A stretch of DNA of 64,000 nt from Lineus longissimus (lineage: Eukaryota; Nemertea; Pilidiophora; Heteronemertea; Lineidae): positions 2,301,501 to 2,365,500 of the forward strand of contig NC_088310.1 in assembly GCF_910592395.1 (NCBI RefSeq), in the 5' to 3' direction. The notes beneath the pieces are model-generated. The model made no database searches. It worked only from the letters and a program-made list of their open reading frames with translations, and was not told the origin of the DNA. This document shows, one piece after another, positions 1 through 15,300 of this stretch (position 1 is its first letter; every line of letters begins with the position of its first letter). The translations under genes were made by a program, and so were the position numbers.

Positions 1-27
1 TTTGAACATATTGTAAAAGACACTCAC

Positions 28-313
28 CATATTGAAACTGTTCCAAGACCATCTGCAGATTCTGCAGCGACATGGCATACTGGTTGGTCTGCTTCTGGTA
101 CTCGCCAATCTGGTACAACGCTTGATCCCTCTGCTCCAGGGCGCCTCGGAGCTGCTGTTGCAGTGTCTCGAACTGGACGTGCGCCTGCTGGTTGACGCTT
201 TCAACAGCACTTGACGATGATGCGGCCTTGTCCTCTGCAAGGGCGAGTCTATTCCGGAGCTCTTTTTCTCTGGATTCTGCCTCCAACGCCTCTAGGGTGT
301 AGCCTTCTTCAAT
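28..313 (-). CDS. TRIP11: TRIP11 coding exon 19
   Basis: Acceptor TTTCAG before 313 and donor GTGAGT after 28. Codes for IEEGYTLEALEAESREKELR and continues to the conserved SLQNLQMVLEQFQ. Phase 0 in, phase 1 out. The following exons (GRAB domain) are off the left edge. Confidence 0.9.
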
Positions 314-3300
314 CTGAAATCACAAATTGAAAGTTGCAAGCTGCTTCAAGGGGAACAGCAGAAACCAAAACTTTCTTCCATTTTTTAGGAGTTGCAAAAA
401 AATTCGAGTTTTTAATTAGGATATTGAATATCAATGAATGGTGAATGTTTCCTCGGAGACCAGATAATATCAAATACATTTCATACCTGTATAAGATGCT
501 CCCGCAATCGATCCAACTCTCGGGTTAGCTTCTGCTCCCGGTCAGACAACGCCTGATACTGCGACTGAAGGCCGACATTCTCATCTTGCTGCTGCTTCAT
601 CGCCAGCACCATCTGATCCCTCTCCTGCCGGAACAACTGCGCCTGGTGTTGTGTCGCTTCACTCTCCCTCAGCACCCTTTCCATCTCCTCCTTATTGCCG
701 CCGGTCCCCCTCTCCTGCATCAACCTCGTCAACGTCTGTGCCTTTTCCTTCAGCGCGTTTATCTCAAAATCTTTCTCTTGCAAAATCATAGTCAATTTAT
801 TCGTAGATTCGCGGAGTAAAGAGTTCTCTGAGTCTTGATCGGAAGTCCGTTTTTGACTTGTTGAAATTTCTAACTTAGAATCATTCAGTTTAATTTGTAA
901 TTCATTCAGTTCAAAATTTAACTTTTCTAACTGCATTTTGAGGTTATTTAAGTCACTTTCTTTTGCCTTTACCAAGTCCTCTAAACTTTCAATCTTCTGA
1001 ATCAACTCACTAATCTGTCTCTCCTTTTGACTTATCACAGAATCTTGCTGCTTCATTTTTTCACTCAGGTCGAGCACGTCTGCACATTTCTCATCGTAAT
1101 ATTTGGTCTCAATCATGTTCACACCCTCCTTACCAACGACATCACGATAACTCTCATCCAATTCGGCATACTTCTGTTTATAATTCACAAGTTCATTCTG
1201 AGTTTTCAAGAGCGATTGTTGCTTGTCTTCGTACTGCTGTTTCAAGTTTTCAAAATCTTGTGAAATTTTCTCACGTTTTTCCATCTCCTTGTTGACAAAA
1301 TCTGTCAATCGTTGAAGTTCGCCATGATATTGTAAACTCTCCTGATGTTTCTGGTTCAAGGCGTTTATAATCTGTTCCCGGTCATTCTGATAAATTGCCA
1401 ACTGTTTTGTCAAGTTCTCTTTCTCCTGGATAAGGTCATGCACCTCTGACCCCCCGGCCCCGGAGCCCCCCGCTTGCAGGACCTGAAGCAGAGTACCATT
1501 CTTCTGTTTTAAGGCTTCGATCTCCATCTCGCGATCCCGCACTAACTGCGACAAAGTCTTGATCGCTGTTTTGGTCATGTCTTCATTCGGATCATCCCGG
1601 GCGATTTTCAACTTGTTGCAATCTTGCTGAAGTTTCTCCAAAGCTGCCTTCTCAGCCGATATAACATTCATCAGGCGATGCACCTCACTTTTCAAACTAC
1701 TACACTCTCGTGACTTCTCACTCAAAACTGACATCATTTGTTCCTTCTCCCCATTTTGACCTTTGACCTGTTCCTGGAGTTTGTGGATTTCCAACAATGC
1801 ATTATTGCCATGTGACATGGCCTTGTCTTCCAGCAGACGTAGCAATGATGCATTGTTTATCTGAAGTTCTTCGATCACAGAATCTTTATCTTTCAAAACA
1901 AGCCGCATTTCTTTCCTTTCCTCTTCCAAATCTTTCTCATGGTCTGACCTGATATCACCATTCGGTATAAACCCATCATACCCATCGACAGCATCTGGGC
2001 TGTCAGCACCGAGTAACAACACATTTTCCCTCATTATCATATCCCCGACCCCATTTGTCCCAGAATTCACCTGAAGGTTGGCACATTTCTGTTTCTCGAG
2101 CTCGAGAAGCTGCGTCTTTTCACTCAATTGTTTATTTAAGGAATCAATGTCAGCTTCTCTGTTTGACAAGTCGTTTTCTAAGTTTGAGACAGTAGTTTGT
2201 AACTGGCGAATCTTACTGGCCGATTCTGAGACAGTTTTACGCTGCGTATCAACAGTTTCTGTCATCTCATTCTTATGCTCTGTGAGCAGACGATGCAGAC
2301 GGCCGATTTCTTCATCTTTCTGATCAATTTTCAGATTCAACGTAGAAATCTCCGTCTCAAGATCTGTGATGACATCCAAAGTCTTGGCATCCAATTTATC
2401 TGAGTCCTGCTGCCCTCTGAGATCCAGTAAATCTGCCCTGAGTTTCTTGTTTTCGTCCCGTGTTGATTTCAGCAGATTATCAACCTCCCTGAGACATTGC
2501 AACTGTCCTCTCAGATCATCTAACATGATTGACTTTTCTTCATTGTCGGAGATAAGACTAGAATTCTCTTGTTTGAGGGATGCTAACTCATGCTCCCTCT
2601 CTGCGATGAGGCCCTTCAGAGGCGTCTGCCCGTCAATTGACGACTGCAACATGTCTTTGGTCTCCTCCAAATCACCATCCAACTGCTCACACTTCATCTC
2701 CAAGTTGAAAATCTTCGCCTCTTTCTCGTGACTGATTTTCATCAATCTTTCCACCTCCACTTGAAGAGAGCTCGTGTCCATCTGCCGGGACTCTGTCATC
2801 TCGTGGATGTAACTTTCGTAACGTTTGGTCATCTCTTGTACCTTCTGTTCCGACTGGCTCAACTCCTTCTCCAATGAAACCTTCTCATTCCTCAAAGCGT
2901 CCACCGTCGTCATCAAGTCATCTATACTATGCTGGCTCTTCTCCTGAATGTTGCGCAAGTCTTTGTGGTATTTTGCTTCCACGTCTTCCAAAGTTGACCT
3001 AAACCGATCACGATCCTGGCTAACATTAGACAACTGGTCCTCAAGACTTCCAACGCTCCTTTCTAAATCTTCAATACGGGCTAAATGTTCGCTGTTATTG
3101 AAATAACTGCTGTTGAGTTCTAATCGCAGGTCCTGTAGTTGTTTATCGAAGTCAATAGCAGTACTGTTCAGGGACTCGGCACCCGTCTTTTGTATGTTTT
3201 CTCGAGTGGTCATGTCGCTATGAATCTGCATGAATTCATGGTTCTGCATCTCTAACGCTTCACATTTCGTCCTCAAATCAGCAAGCTCTTCTTCCAAAAC

Positions 3301-6300
3301 AGACATCGTGATTTCCAAATCATTTTTCTTCATCTGTAGATCGTCATGCGCCTGGTCGCTTTCCTTGGCCGCATCACGCAGGTGCATTATCTCATTACTC
3401 AGTGATTCCTTCTCATCGCGAAGTCGCCTTGCCTCGTCTTCAAACTGTTTACTATTCTCCGTCTGCTGTCGGACCTGTTCATTCAAACTCCGCACGACCT
3501 CGTTCTCCTCACTGCTCTTATGTAACTCCGCCTTCAGCTGACGATTTTCCAACACCGTTCGATCACTTTCTGCAACCAGATCAGATACTTCACCTTCTAA
3601 CCGTGAAACCAATTCGTTTTTCTCGGACATAATTTCATTGTGCTTTTTCATGATAAGTTCTAAGTCATCTCCTAAGTCTTCATTGGCTCGTTTCAACTGG
3701 TTCCGCTCCTGCAACATTTCGTTATGATTTCTCAAAACCGTGTCACGTTCCACTTTCAGTTCGTGCAACTTTTTCTCGTAGTCCTCGACCTGGTCTTCAA
3801 GCAGTGCCAGCTGGTGGGACAGATTGTCATTATTCTTCATCAGGTCGTCGCGGGTCTTTAGAAGTTGTTCCGTCACTTGTTCATGTTGGCGGTCGAGTTC
3901 GTCGAGACTTGACAGCATGCCATCGCGCTCGAGACTTATGTTGAGCAGTTCTTGGTCCTTCTCGAGTAGCTGGTCAGTAAGGGCCGAGACTTCATGCTTG
4001 GTCACCTCTAATAATTTAGTCGCTGAAATGAGGAGACCTCAATACTAAACGATAATAGAAATCATGTCTGTTTCGATCCACCTTCAGATTATGATTTGAT
4101 GTGCTTCATCAACCACTTATCTTCGAAGTATTCTGTCAGTCAGTTTGGCAACAAAACTTCTGAAAGTGGAGACCTGGGTCCATAGAAAGTGCTCCTCGTA
4201 CAAAAAAGCTCTGATTACATACCTAATTCTGGTACCGTTGAACTCTGCGTCTTCAACTCAGCATTCGACATCCTTAGTTCCTTCATCTCAGACAACAGCT
4301 TCTCCTGAATATAAATCAGTTCCAATTAGAAAAATTTCAAAAAAATTTCAAAATATTTTCGAAATATCTTGTTCAGTGTTTCAACTAGATTTTTATCCAA
4401 AGAAGTGATGCAGATTCTAAATCATTACCATGCCATTCTCATACTAGAAACAGGCTCTCATGCACTCCATGCAGATCAACCTTTCCACTGGTCATAAATC
4501 TCCCCCTCCCACCCCCGATTCACAGCCACATGCTAACCTTTTCAACTCTGAGCAGATCTCTCTCATTTTCAAGCATAGCGTTAGAATCGGTTAGTAACTG
4601 GACCTCGTGGTAAAGATTGTCAATATCAGATGCAATGTTGCCTGTGCCCTGGTCACTGAAATTGTCCTCCTCCAGGTCTTCGGCCAGTGTGTCCAAGTCT
4701 CGCTCCATGTCATCGTCAAACAAGCCCTGGAGAAATAAGATGCAAGGGCATGATGCACAGGAAGCATGCAAGGAGGGTTAAAGCACATGTTTCGTAAAGA
4801 TTTTACTGACTCATCTGCGGAATGCCTCATACTCAGAGAGCCACATTTTGCAAGCTCATAATTTGAAAACAAAACAAGATAGATAGAGTATACACATGGG
4901 GCAAAAATTCTGGTGACATGCTATTTCAGGATGCTGAGAATATAAGTTAGTAAGTTAAATACAAACCTGTTCCTCCTTTATTTTAGGTGGGTGCCGTTTT
5001 CCTTTCCTCTGGGAACGTTCCAACTCCACTAAGCCCTTTAAATCAGAGAGTGAGACAGATATGCTACCAGAGTTGTGAGATAGTTAGAGGCTTGTTAATA
5101 TATGTACATACATGTTACGACAGGGTTTTTGAGAAAATGTCATCTGTCACCGCAGAACTTTAGAGTAAGTGTGAGTCGTTCATGTTATCTGCCACACCAA
5201 AGTTTTGAGAAAATGTTAGTGTGAGTTGCGAATGTCGTCTGCCACACCTGATAATTTCGGAAACAGTATGTTGTGGATGTCAGTTGCTCAAGTATAGGGT
5301 TGAATGAGTTAGGCTGAATATATTACCAAACGTACCTTTGTGGCCTGAACAACATTCAAAGAATCTTCCTTCTGCCTTAATTTCTTCCGCAGCTGCAACA
5401 GGACATCTTCTAGTGCCTCCTTCTCCAACTGCCAATCAGATTTCATCATTTCAAACGTCTCAATCTCACGTTCGTAATTACCAATCTGCCCCTCTAGCGT
5501 CTTCACGTGAGTGTCGAGCTGGCGGTTTTGCATCGAGAGTTCAGAATGACCAGAGAATATTGAATCATTGTCATAATCATTCATAGAGGGCGGCATGTGA
5601 ATGGATGGAGTGGCACCACTGGTATCGGATGCTACTTTGGCTGGCTTTGGAGTGCTGGTGTTAGCAACGAATGGATGGGACACACCGAGAGAACTTGAAG
5701 CTGAAAAGTGAATGAGAGTTTTGTCAAATTTTATATTTGAGTTGCTATTAATCAAGAGATAACAACTTCTTACTGTCTCGTTTTGACCAAGAAGGTTTTC
5801 AGAGGATATTCAATGAGCAATGCAGTCCAAGCCTATGCAACAAAGCTGAAAGTCTCCAGACTGATATCCTGATAAACGTTCTCACCAGATTGTGTGGATG
5901 CCTGAAGAGTTTTCTCCATGACCTCCTTCTCGGCTGCGACCCGCTGCACACACTGCTCCAATGCCTGGATCTTCTCCTCTTGTTGGACAACGCGTTCCTT
6001 CAGCACCATATTCTCAGTCTCAACAGTATTCACAAGATCTGAATAGCAAATCGTTTCAGAGATTTAAAGGTCCAGCACTCCTGAATACGTCCTTTTTACA
6101 GGTCTGACCCACCAATCCAATTTAAAGGCGTAGCACTCAAGTTTGATATTTGCTTTGTCCATATACATGTTATGAACATCTTAATGAAATCATCATTGTT
6201 ACAAAAAACACATTCTGCTGCCACTAACCTGCAGTGAGCCTTTGATGCTCCTCATTGCCAATGTCACGCATCATCTGATCAGCTGCCGCCCTAGTTTCAT

Positions 6301-9300
6301 TGACGTCTGCTGTGAGTGCGGACACCACCCTCTCTTGTTTATATTTCTGAAAACATGGTAAAGAAGAAGTTGTATGTCATGAACTGAAACCAGTCGATGA
6401 AACAAGTAACGGATTCAACTGAAGTAGAGCAGACATATTACCAAAAGATCAAGCTGTATTTCTAACTGATGGTACCGTGGTTTTCCCAGCGATCAAAGCA
6501 TTCCATCTCAGCAGTGTCAGTCTGGGGGGCTTTTCCATTCATGTCATGAGGCTTCCTGTTGTCCAATGATGTCAAAGCTGCTTGTTGCAATACTGGGGTT
6601 TTAACCCAAATGTTTTCCCAACATCAGCCATTTCTCACCTGATCATCAGTCCGTATCATCGCATCAATGATGTCGGACTTCTCATGGATAATCTCTGTCT
6701 GTCGCTGCAACAGGTCGATCTCTAGCCTCTCTTTGGCTTCGTGTATATCCTGTAACGTCTCGCATGTCTGAGCCTGCAATTGAAGAAATGTAATTTTACA
6801 TAACAAACATAATCTTGAATCATCCCCACACATTCACTGAAACAACTTGACTTTAATAGGAGGCAACGAAAAAGAGTTCGACGGCCAAATTATGCCGTCC
6901 AATGCCACTATTTTACTACTAGAATTGAAGGTTAGATCAGTTGCGCGAAAGCAAAAAAGACGTGTTGATGAACACGTTTTGTCTTTGAAGAAGCTGGGAG
7001 ACCTGCTTTTATTTCGGCAGCACATCAGCTTGGTATTAGCACTTGAATAGGCCCTGAATGAAAGCAAGGGGGGTGGAGAAAGGTGGATATCTTTGTGGTA
7101 GGAAACGTTGGCCATATGAAGAGTGAGAGGAAGAAGCCTGAGTGAGCTTATAGCTGATTGATGCAAACATGTAAAGCGTACTGACTTGCCTAGACAACAG
7201 CAAAAATTCGAAAAAAATGAAGAGAACATTGAAAGCAACTACTGTACGTGAGGCTTTACTAATCCTGCAACCAGATGGTGTAGCCAGCAGTGCCTCTAGA
7301 AAACACATTGATCAGATGTCTAAAATTGAAAAGTGATATTTTTGATTTTGAGCATGGTATGTTTTTAGGGGACTTGGTGGCCATTTTGAAATCATGGCAA
7401 AAATCAGTTTGGCCTCAAAGCCTATTTGAAATTGTGTGGTTTCAAGGACATCATCTCATACCTCTGTTTACCAAAAGCTTTCCTTATCTACAAAAAAAGT
7501 TCATTATCGGCTCAATGTGTTTGTCTCAGACTAAAAGTCAAACAACAAAAAGTTCTGATTTTGCTATACATGGTTTGCATCCAATTCAGCCAGAAACCGC
7601 ACTCTAGCTTCAATCAAATCGTGCCAGACCTGGTCCCTTTCCTTCTGTACTTCTTCAAGTCTTTTCTGCGATTCTGTAAACAGAAGAAAATAACAACTCC
7701 TTAAATTCACAATCATAACACTTGATGATTATTATATAGCACAAGCAGACGATAGCATTATGTAGAAGATCAGAGACATATCAACAAAGATGTTGCTAGT
7801 TGAAAAATATGTGGTTAAGTGACGATGCCCACCTGCTGATTTCACGACGTGACCTCCTTGGAACTGATAACACCCTGGGGAGGCCCCTGGAGTATTTTTT
7901 TCACTTGGGTTCAAATTGGATTATAACACCACTTTGATAGGATTTCCCATTCCTGTTAATAACAACCACCTCCGCCCGCGAGGCGTTAACTTGCCCCATG
8001 GAAAGTTTCGATGGCCACAGGTGCCCCAGCAAGTGAGTGTGCGTTTGCTGAACACACAGAGCAGCTAGAGGGCATGACTTTCTGACCATGTTCATGGGTT
8101 CAAACTCCTTGCGAGACATTCGGTATCTCCTATTGGGTACGAGTTCCTCTATACAACATCAAGAAGGTATTCTATAGGGAGCCACTGCTGTTTTCAAAGT
8201 CATTCTTGTTACTACTAACCTTCAAGAGCAGATCGTAGGCCCGCCATCTCCCGTTGATTTTCCTCAACCATTTCATCTCTCTCCTTCTTCATTGCTACCA
8301 TCTCTTGTCTCAAGACCTGCAATTCCTCTGCTGCCTGGGCATGTTGCTTCTGGTCGACTACCTGGGCCTGCAAGAACCCAAGTTGTTGCCTGACCTGCTT
8401 TTCCTGCTGAACCATATTTTCAAAGTCCTTCTCCACTTTGGTGTTTTTGTCCAGGAGGTCGTCCCGTTCAATGTTGAGCTGAAAGTTGAAACCAAACCTT
8501 GTTAATCTTAATTATCACTTGTACCGGTGTCTCCATTGATTTAATTCTGTGAGAGAAATCTAACCCCCATGATGTTCAAGGCCTATTTCACTTTCGATGG
8601 CCCTCCCACAGTTGGTATTCCACCCATCAGACCCCCCCACACAGATCAAGGAATCGGCTCATATACAAGATCCAAGCCCCAACCTCCTTATTACCTTTTT
8701 CTTTTCTTGCTGAAGCTTTTCCATCTGACGCCCCATTCTTTGAATATTACGTGCCTTCTCGGCGACGTCTGCCTGACAATTCTCCACCTCCTTCTCTAGA
8801 GATTTCACCTTCTCGTTCAGCGCGTCGACAAGCTGCTGGGAACTGCGTAGTTGGCCTTGGAGCTGCACTACTTTGGCTAGATCAGATTCAGAGCTGTCAC
8901 CTTGGCCTTCTGAAAAATCCAATATAAGCGACAATCAGAGTTAATTCAGACAAGCTGAGATCAAGAGGCTCCTACAACATTTCCAGCAGCCATTTTCCCA
9001 AAAGCAAAGTGGTAGTTTCATCCCCGTTGTAAATGGTTTTCCAGCAATTCATAATTTGGCTTAGTTTTCAATGAAATCGGAGTACCACTCCAATAGTATC
9101 TCTCGCCATCCATCCAAATTCACTTTGGCTTTTCGCACCGGTGGTGACCTGCGATTTGGTAATCGCCAGTGATGCCTTGACTGTGACATGGTCAAGATCC
9201 AAGGCAATGTCAACAAATACCATCTTCCCAAAACTTACCCCGCTCTAGATGTAACTGCAACTCCTGAATCCGGTCCTCCAGAGCATGAACTTCATTCCTT

Positions 9301-12300
9301 TGCTTCTTCTTCATTGTGGCCATCTTCTGCGACTGGACATCCTGCAGCGCTGCCAACTCCCTCTGGTGGTTCTCTTCCTCATCGATAAGATTCTGTTGCA
9401 ATTGCTGAAATTGATAGGAATTCGGTTTCAAAATCTATCCCTTACCAAAGGTTTTCCTCACACTATTTATATGACTTGTTGAATTGAAATCAAACATTCT
9501 GCATTTGTTGGGAGAGGCAAAAGGCAAATAAACCTTAACATGTCTTAATTATGAAATATTTTACCTTAATTTGCTGTTGAAGGTGTTGGACCTCATTCAC
9601 GTCACTTCTGTCCTCCAGGCTGATGCTGTGCAGCTTCTCTGTGTTGGACGACTGAAAGAAAAGCAATAAACATGTTGATATACCAAGCTATCAGGCCTTT
9701 CTACTACAGAAACAGACACCTTTAGAGATGACAAACTGTAGAGTTTAGAAATTTGAATGGTCGAAGTTTGAAGAAAATTGTGCCTTGAACTGAGTAACAC
9801 CCTCAATAAATAAGGTACTGGTTCTCTAGGGTGATTGTTACCATCAAAATACAACCTTACCTGCTGGCCATGAGCTTGTTTCCAATGGTTACACTCAGCC
9901 TGCAGACGCTGCACCTCCTGTGAGAGGCGATTAATCTCATGCTGGGAGGCAATGACATCACTGAAGTCCATGCCATCGCTGCCGACTTCTGAAAAACACA
10001 AAAGTGACACATGAAAAGTAAAGTGACTGAAAACTTCACTCTTGTGATCAAGAAATGTGTTTTGATGGTGGTCATTCAAGGTGCCTGTATGAAAACTGAA
10101 AGAAAAGAATATCGCTGAAAATGAAAATGACCCAAAATGGCTGATTGTCCATAGCTAAAACAACAAGACAGAGACAAACTGAATCTTTTTTGGGCGAAAC
10201 CGATTTAGCCCTAAAATGTCAAAGAGGCTTATAGCTAAACGTCACTGCAAAGGGGATGATAAACATCTAGCCAACTTGCTTTGCCTCAACGTCAAAGACG
10301 GCCATCTTCAGTTCCGTTAACCACATCACCCCGGATGTAAATAATGCCCATAAGCTACGACACCAAGAAACCATCGCTCTATTAATCCCACCATTAATAA
10401 ATCAAATGAAGCATTTTTGCAGTATTTTAAAGGTTGCGAGGACAAACCAGAAGTACTGCCTCGATGCGCTAAACAGCGACAACGATCTATGTAATTATAT
10501 TACAGCGACGAAAGCCGTCATAAAAAATGACTGACGCTGTATACAGTGAGCGTAAATGCATCAGTAGAGAGATAAAATAGCACCACATTAATCCCAGGTC
10601 GAGAAAAATGACTGTTCATATCTCGTATTCTGGATAATGGTGCGATTGTACACAATTCATACATGATGCAGCATGCTGTCTATAACCATACTGGAGGAAG
10701 TTAAAGGTAGTCTACTCTGTCATTTTGATGTCATTGTGACCATACAGACCCTCACTGCTCCCCATGCAGCTGATGCATATTCAAGCCAAGTCCAAGTGAA
10801 ATGTACAAGGTGACATTGCTAATAAATTATAGTAACATCTAATTAAGGGCATAGATAGGTAGAAAACTTCAAATTCTGAACATGAGAAAATTGCTTTTAC
10901 AAGGAACCAAAGACACCTGGAGAGAGACACAGCATATGAGCGCTGAACCCAACTAACAAAATGGAAACTTTCACAGACTGTTCCCGATGAGATAATCATA
11001 ATGTTCAAATATGAAATTTTTGACTGAAATTAAGGTGTGCCCTTGGCATGTTCCTGGTAGAGAACCACAATGGGGTGTGATAAAGATCAAAGGACTTCCG
11101 GATATAACTACAGTGTGTGTTCCAAATCGTAAAGAAATATCCTAAAATGACTTTATTTAGACCACGGAAACACATTGTATAGAATGTCAGGATCAGGAAG
11201 CAGAAAAGTAGCAAAACTGTACCACCTGAGAAATTCCAAACTGACCTTAATTTTGGACAAATATCTGATGAAAACTTCTTGAATTGGAAACGGCAAAAAC
11301 CAAGTCAAATACAGTTTTATAGATCAAATCAATTCGACTCATGTCTCGGAGCTGGTATCCTAATCCATAAATCGGGGAAATTACAACAACAGATCAAGAA
11401 ATGTTTAAAAAGTCTCATCCAACCCACCTTACATTTGCTGTGTGTACTATGTGCAGCGAGCGACACATTCCCTGCCACATCATCACTCGGGCCTACAGGT
11501 GCAACAGCCGTCATGCCACAACCCAATGTGCACGAAACTTCGCCAGCTGCTTGAACGAACACTTCGTTTCCATTTCCATTTATCACAATTATTAGAGTGC
11601 TAATTTATGCAACAGGCTGTGATACTCCAACGCACAGGCCCACCAATTCAGCGAAAATTCGATTGACAGTTTCACAATTGGCAACTTCAAGAGGCCCTTT
11701 GAGGAATGCCTTTTCCTAACAACCTGAACAAGAACCATGAGGGAAAGGCCTCCAGGCCTTGTTAGTTCTGGCCCATTAAAACATTTCTGTAATTATTTCA
11801 TATGATGGCAGTGCAACAAATCGACACCTAGCTATTGTGGGCTACTTAGACCCAAAACCTGTTGGTCTTCTGAATACACCTGTTTTTGGCAATTTGGACA
11901 CAAATTTTCAGGTTCAGTGAAGTTCGGTGCAAAAATAAGCATTTTATATTTGAACCAGATAACACAGTCGTTAGAACGCCCACAATCTGAGTCGGAGTTC
12001 TCTTCAGAATGAAAAGTTCAGTGGCCATTATCAAAACAGACTCAAGAGAATGAACCTGCGAGAGAATGAGCTCAAGCTAAAATGGTTGAATTTTTAGCAA
12101 AATGGAATCATTTTTTAATCTTGCAAGAACAAAGCTATGCTGTGCTTTTTTAAGGCTGTATTTGCTTTTCTTTTATAAAGCAGCATTTAGCTGTGCGTTA
12201 CTTTATATTCTTACAACATACGCAAACATAGAGAATTGTTCATAAGTATGACAGCAAACAGACGTTGTTACAAATATGGCGGGGAAAAAAATATGAAATT

Positions 12301-15300
12301 TCTGCTGCAGGCTCTGTTACCATGGGCGGCAGACCGCAGAAATTTGGAGATGACTAGAGACATTTATGTCAGGGATTGAACATGAGCATCATCGAATGGG
12401 GGTAACTGCCACCGCACAGACATGCCTAAGGCAAAACCAGCTCCTGACAAAAGGAGGTTGGGTAGCAGGTTTATCCAGCCTAATTGACTGTGGTTCACGC
12501 GCAATATTCTGGCAGGGGGTCCCCTCAAGTGACACGATAATAGAATGGATGTACATGTCCTTTTTGGGAAACTTTGAATGGTAAAGATCTTCCATCAAGG
12601 GATGTGCAGTTTTCCAAGTTCGGTGGATTTAAGTTTTAATTTGAAACTGGCCAACCAAGTGTCACAGCTTTTTGAGTGGTTTTGAACTTGACATAGTTGA
12701 TGTTAAGTTATTCACTGTCTGAAAGCCTATAGGCCTACCACATGATAAACCTCTCAAAACACTTTACCAACTGATGACTAAGCAGTTTTAAATTTGAATT
12801 GGTTGATGTTGACATACAGTGTACCACAACAAGACCTCTCTTTGAAACCATAACATTGATGTTTATAATGAATATAACACCATGTGGTTTAGCCACAAAA
12901 TCCAAGTTACAGCACTTGGCAAATCTGTAAACCTCACATTCAGACTGGTTTATTATTATGATGGGATAAAGATCAATTAGAATGTAATCAATGATATTGG
13001 TAAAATTGATACAGCCACCAAGTTGTATATGTAGTGTCTGAATATATTAATAGGATATTAACGTTCAATATCCAGGGACGTCCAAAAAAGTAAAACAGAG
13101 CCTGCAGCATGGCCTCTCTAAGAAGACTGTTTATGCAGATCACTGTAGATTCACCATTCTAACCACTTGTAGTTGTACCACCCTGACCAACCGATGAGAG
13201 ACAGCCAAAATCATTGGATGGACTATTATATTGCTGAAACTCTCTAAAGCTTGCAGCACACTGGACGCCAACTCCGGCGGCAAGGCGCGTTTTTTGCCGC
13301 AAGAGTCCTGAACGCCTGAAAAATCCGTAGTGTGCTACGGACGGCGTCAGGCAAACGCCACTTGCCGCCAGATATCTAGCATGTTTGATTTTTTACGCCT
13401 GTAGCGGCGTCTGAACGCCAGTGAACGCAAGAAGAATCGAGGTGTGCTACGGATCGCCGCCAGAGTTGGCGTCAACCAGCGTCAACGGCGAGGCTTTGGC
13501 CAATCAGCTTGCGTCTTGACGTCACATGATATCAAAATGGCAGCCCCCCCACGATTCTTGGAAGTGGCGGAAAAGATGCTACTGGACGCCAATTCTGAGT
13601 AGGTGTGCTATGAGCGCAATCCACTGCCGCCAACTCTGGCGTCGAGCGGCGTTCAGTCGCGTTCAGTCTGACGCGCCTTGCCGCCGAAGTTGGCGTCCAG
13701 TTTGCTGCAAGCTTTAGTGACCTCTGTCTGATTAATGACATCCTTTGTTTTCTACCACTGTACCAGTACTGTTTCCTTCGATTTAGATTTGACCCTGCAG
13801 TTTAATCAGGCTTCTCTATAAAGGGTTGAAGAAGAAGTCCTTTTGTATTACAAATTTCCAGTTAATCTGCTTTAGTTCACAAGAAAAGGGTGTCCTCACA
13901 ATAGAGGTTTTTCAATGAAATCGCTCAATGGTTTGAAACAAAAACTTAGGTATTGGAATTGCAGCTATAAAAGTACATCATGAAGAAATCAATCAGGAAT
14001 ATTTTTATGGCATTTATTGGTTATTTTCTGAACAGTTCATTCAGAAACTAAACATTCCTGTTGATTTGAATTCAACAGTGTTCTCTGTACTTATTTCAAC
14101 CAAGTTTTCATTGTGTGATGTTGATTCATGATTAGAATATAATAGAAATTGAAGAAAAAACTAATATTAGGTCTGTATGGTTATTAAAGAATCAGTGGCT
14201 TAAAAGAGCTGACATCATTGCATATACTTTTTATGTTATCACAAGAGAAACCAACTGTTTATTTTCATCAAGGTGCATGTAAATCAAAATTGTCAAATTT
14301 TGAGGATTAAGAAATAGCAAAGCTGATTCCAACATGAGACACTACAACCTGAAACATTCATACCATCAGAGCACAAAGAGGACTCCTAAATCATAAAAGT
14401 CATTTGAAGTCTATACACATGACTGCAAAAATGATACTTTAAAAGTATAAAACAACAAAAATTTGCATCCTCGCAAAAAACTTGATAAAATACTTTAAAA
14501 AATCAAAAGCCAGGAGAGACACCAGTTTCTCCGACTCATATTGAGAGACAACGGAAGATGACTATCAAAGATTTATCAAGAAATATCCACCTACCTCAGG
14601 CCTCATATACAGAGAATTCCAGCGAACAATCTTGCCATCCTTTTTAAATATTGGGCAGTCACCCAAACAAATTGGGCAGAACCCAATCCCCATTTCACCT
14701 TGTCGAAGGGAAAAACTTCTCAGTGGACAAAAATTGTGAGACACTGAAGTGAACCACACGACTGTCTGGCTAGAATGATTTTGACCAGGGAATGGTGCCA
14801 GATTTATTACAGGGATCCCTCCCAGTCCCATAGGAGGATACTCCTGTGAACAATCTAAATTTACAGCTAGCAAGCCTATGCCTGTACGCAGTATTATTCA
14901 AATACGCCTGCAGCACATAACAACTGCACTAATCCTATCCAATCACACGAAGAAAAACATCCCCGATATAATCGTGGTGAAACTCGAGGCTTAGGTCCAT
15001 GGTTAAATAAATCGTATTTGTGCGAAAACGGACACATGATCATCAAGTTGGCCTGTATGACAATCTATCAACTTGGTTCATCTTGTGAATACAGGTCGAA
15101 GCAGGTTGCAACCAAGGTGACAGCGTCAACAATGGCCAATTTGTTCACAAGACTGAAGTGATAATTTCAACACAGACTAACTCGCTAATAAGACCTCCCG
15201 TATTGTTTTTGTCCAGTTTTTTTGAGAATTTATAGTGGGTCTTTTAGTGCACGGTTTGGTGAGGGCAATCCTAAGATCATATTTCAAGTACATCAAAGAA

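Larger units (their letters stand above)
6774..8219 (-). other. TRIP11 introns around exon 10
   Basis: Apart from exon 10 (7570-7673) I see only a possible SINE head (8040-8112). Confidence 0.6.

Noticed and set aside
2366-2731. Plus-strand frames opposite the giant TRIP11 exon
   Set aside because: Antisense shadows of heptad coding sequence, with Ser/Leu-rich composition typical of antisense coiled coil.
11329-11586. Minus-strand frame ending at a GTGGGT donor, considered as a TRIP11 exon
   Set aside because: TRIP11 exons 4 and 5 already join in phase with conserved sequence; this frame has no coiled coil and no good acceptor.
14565-14873. 102-codon minus-strand frame with CPICLGDC
   Set aside because: The Cys motif is isolated; no splice context and no recognisable family. 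Most likely chance in an intron.
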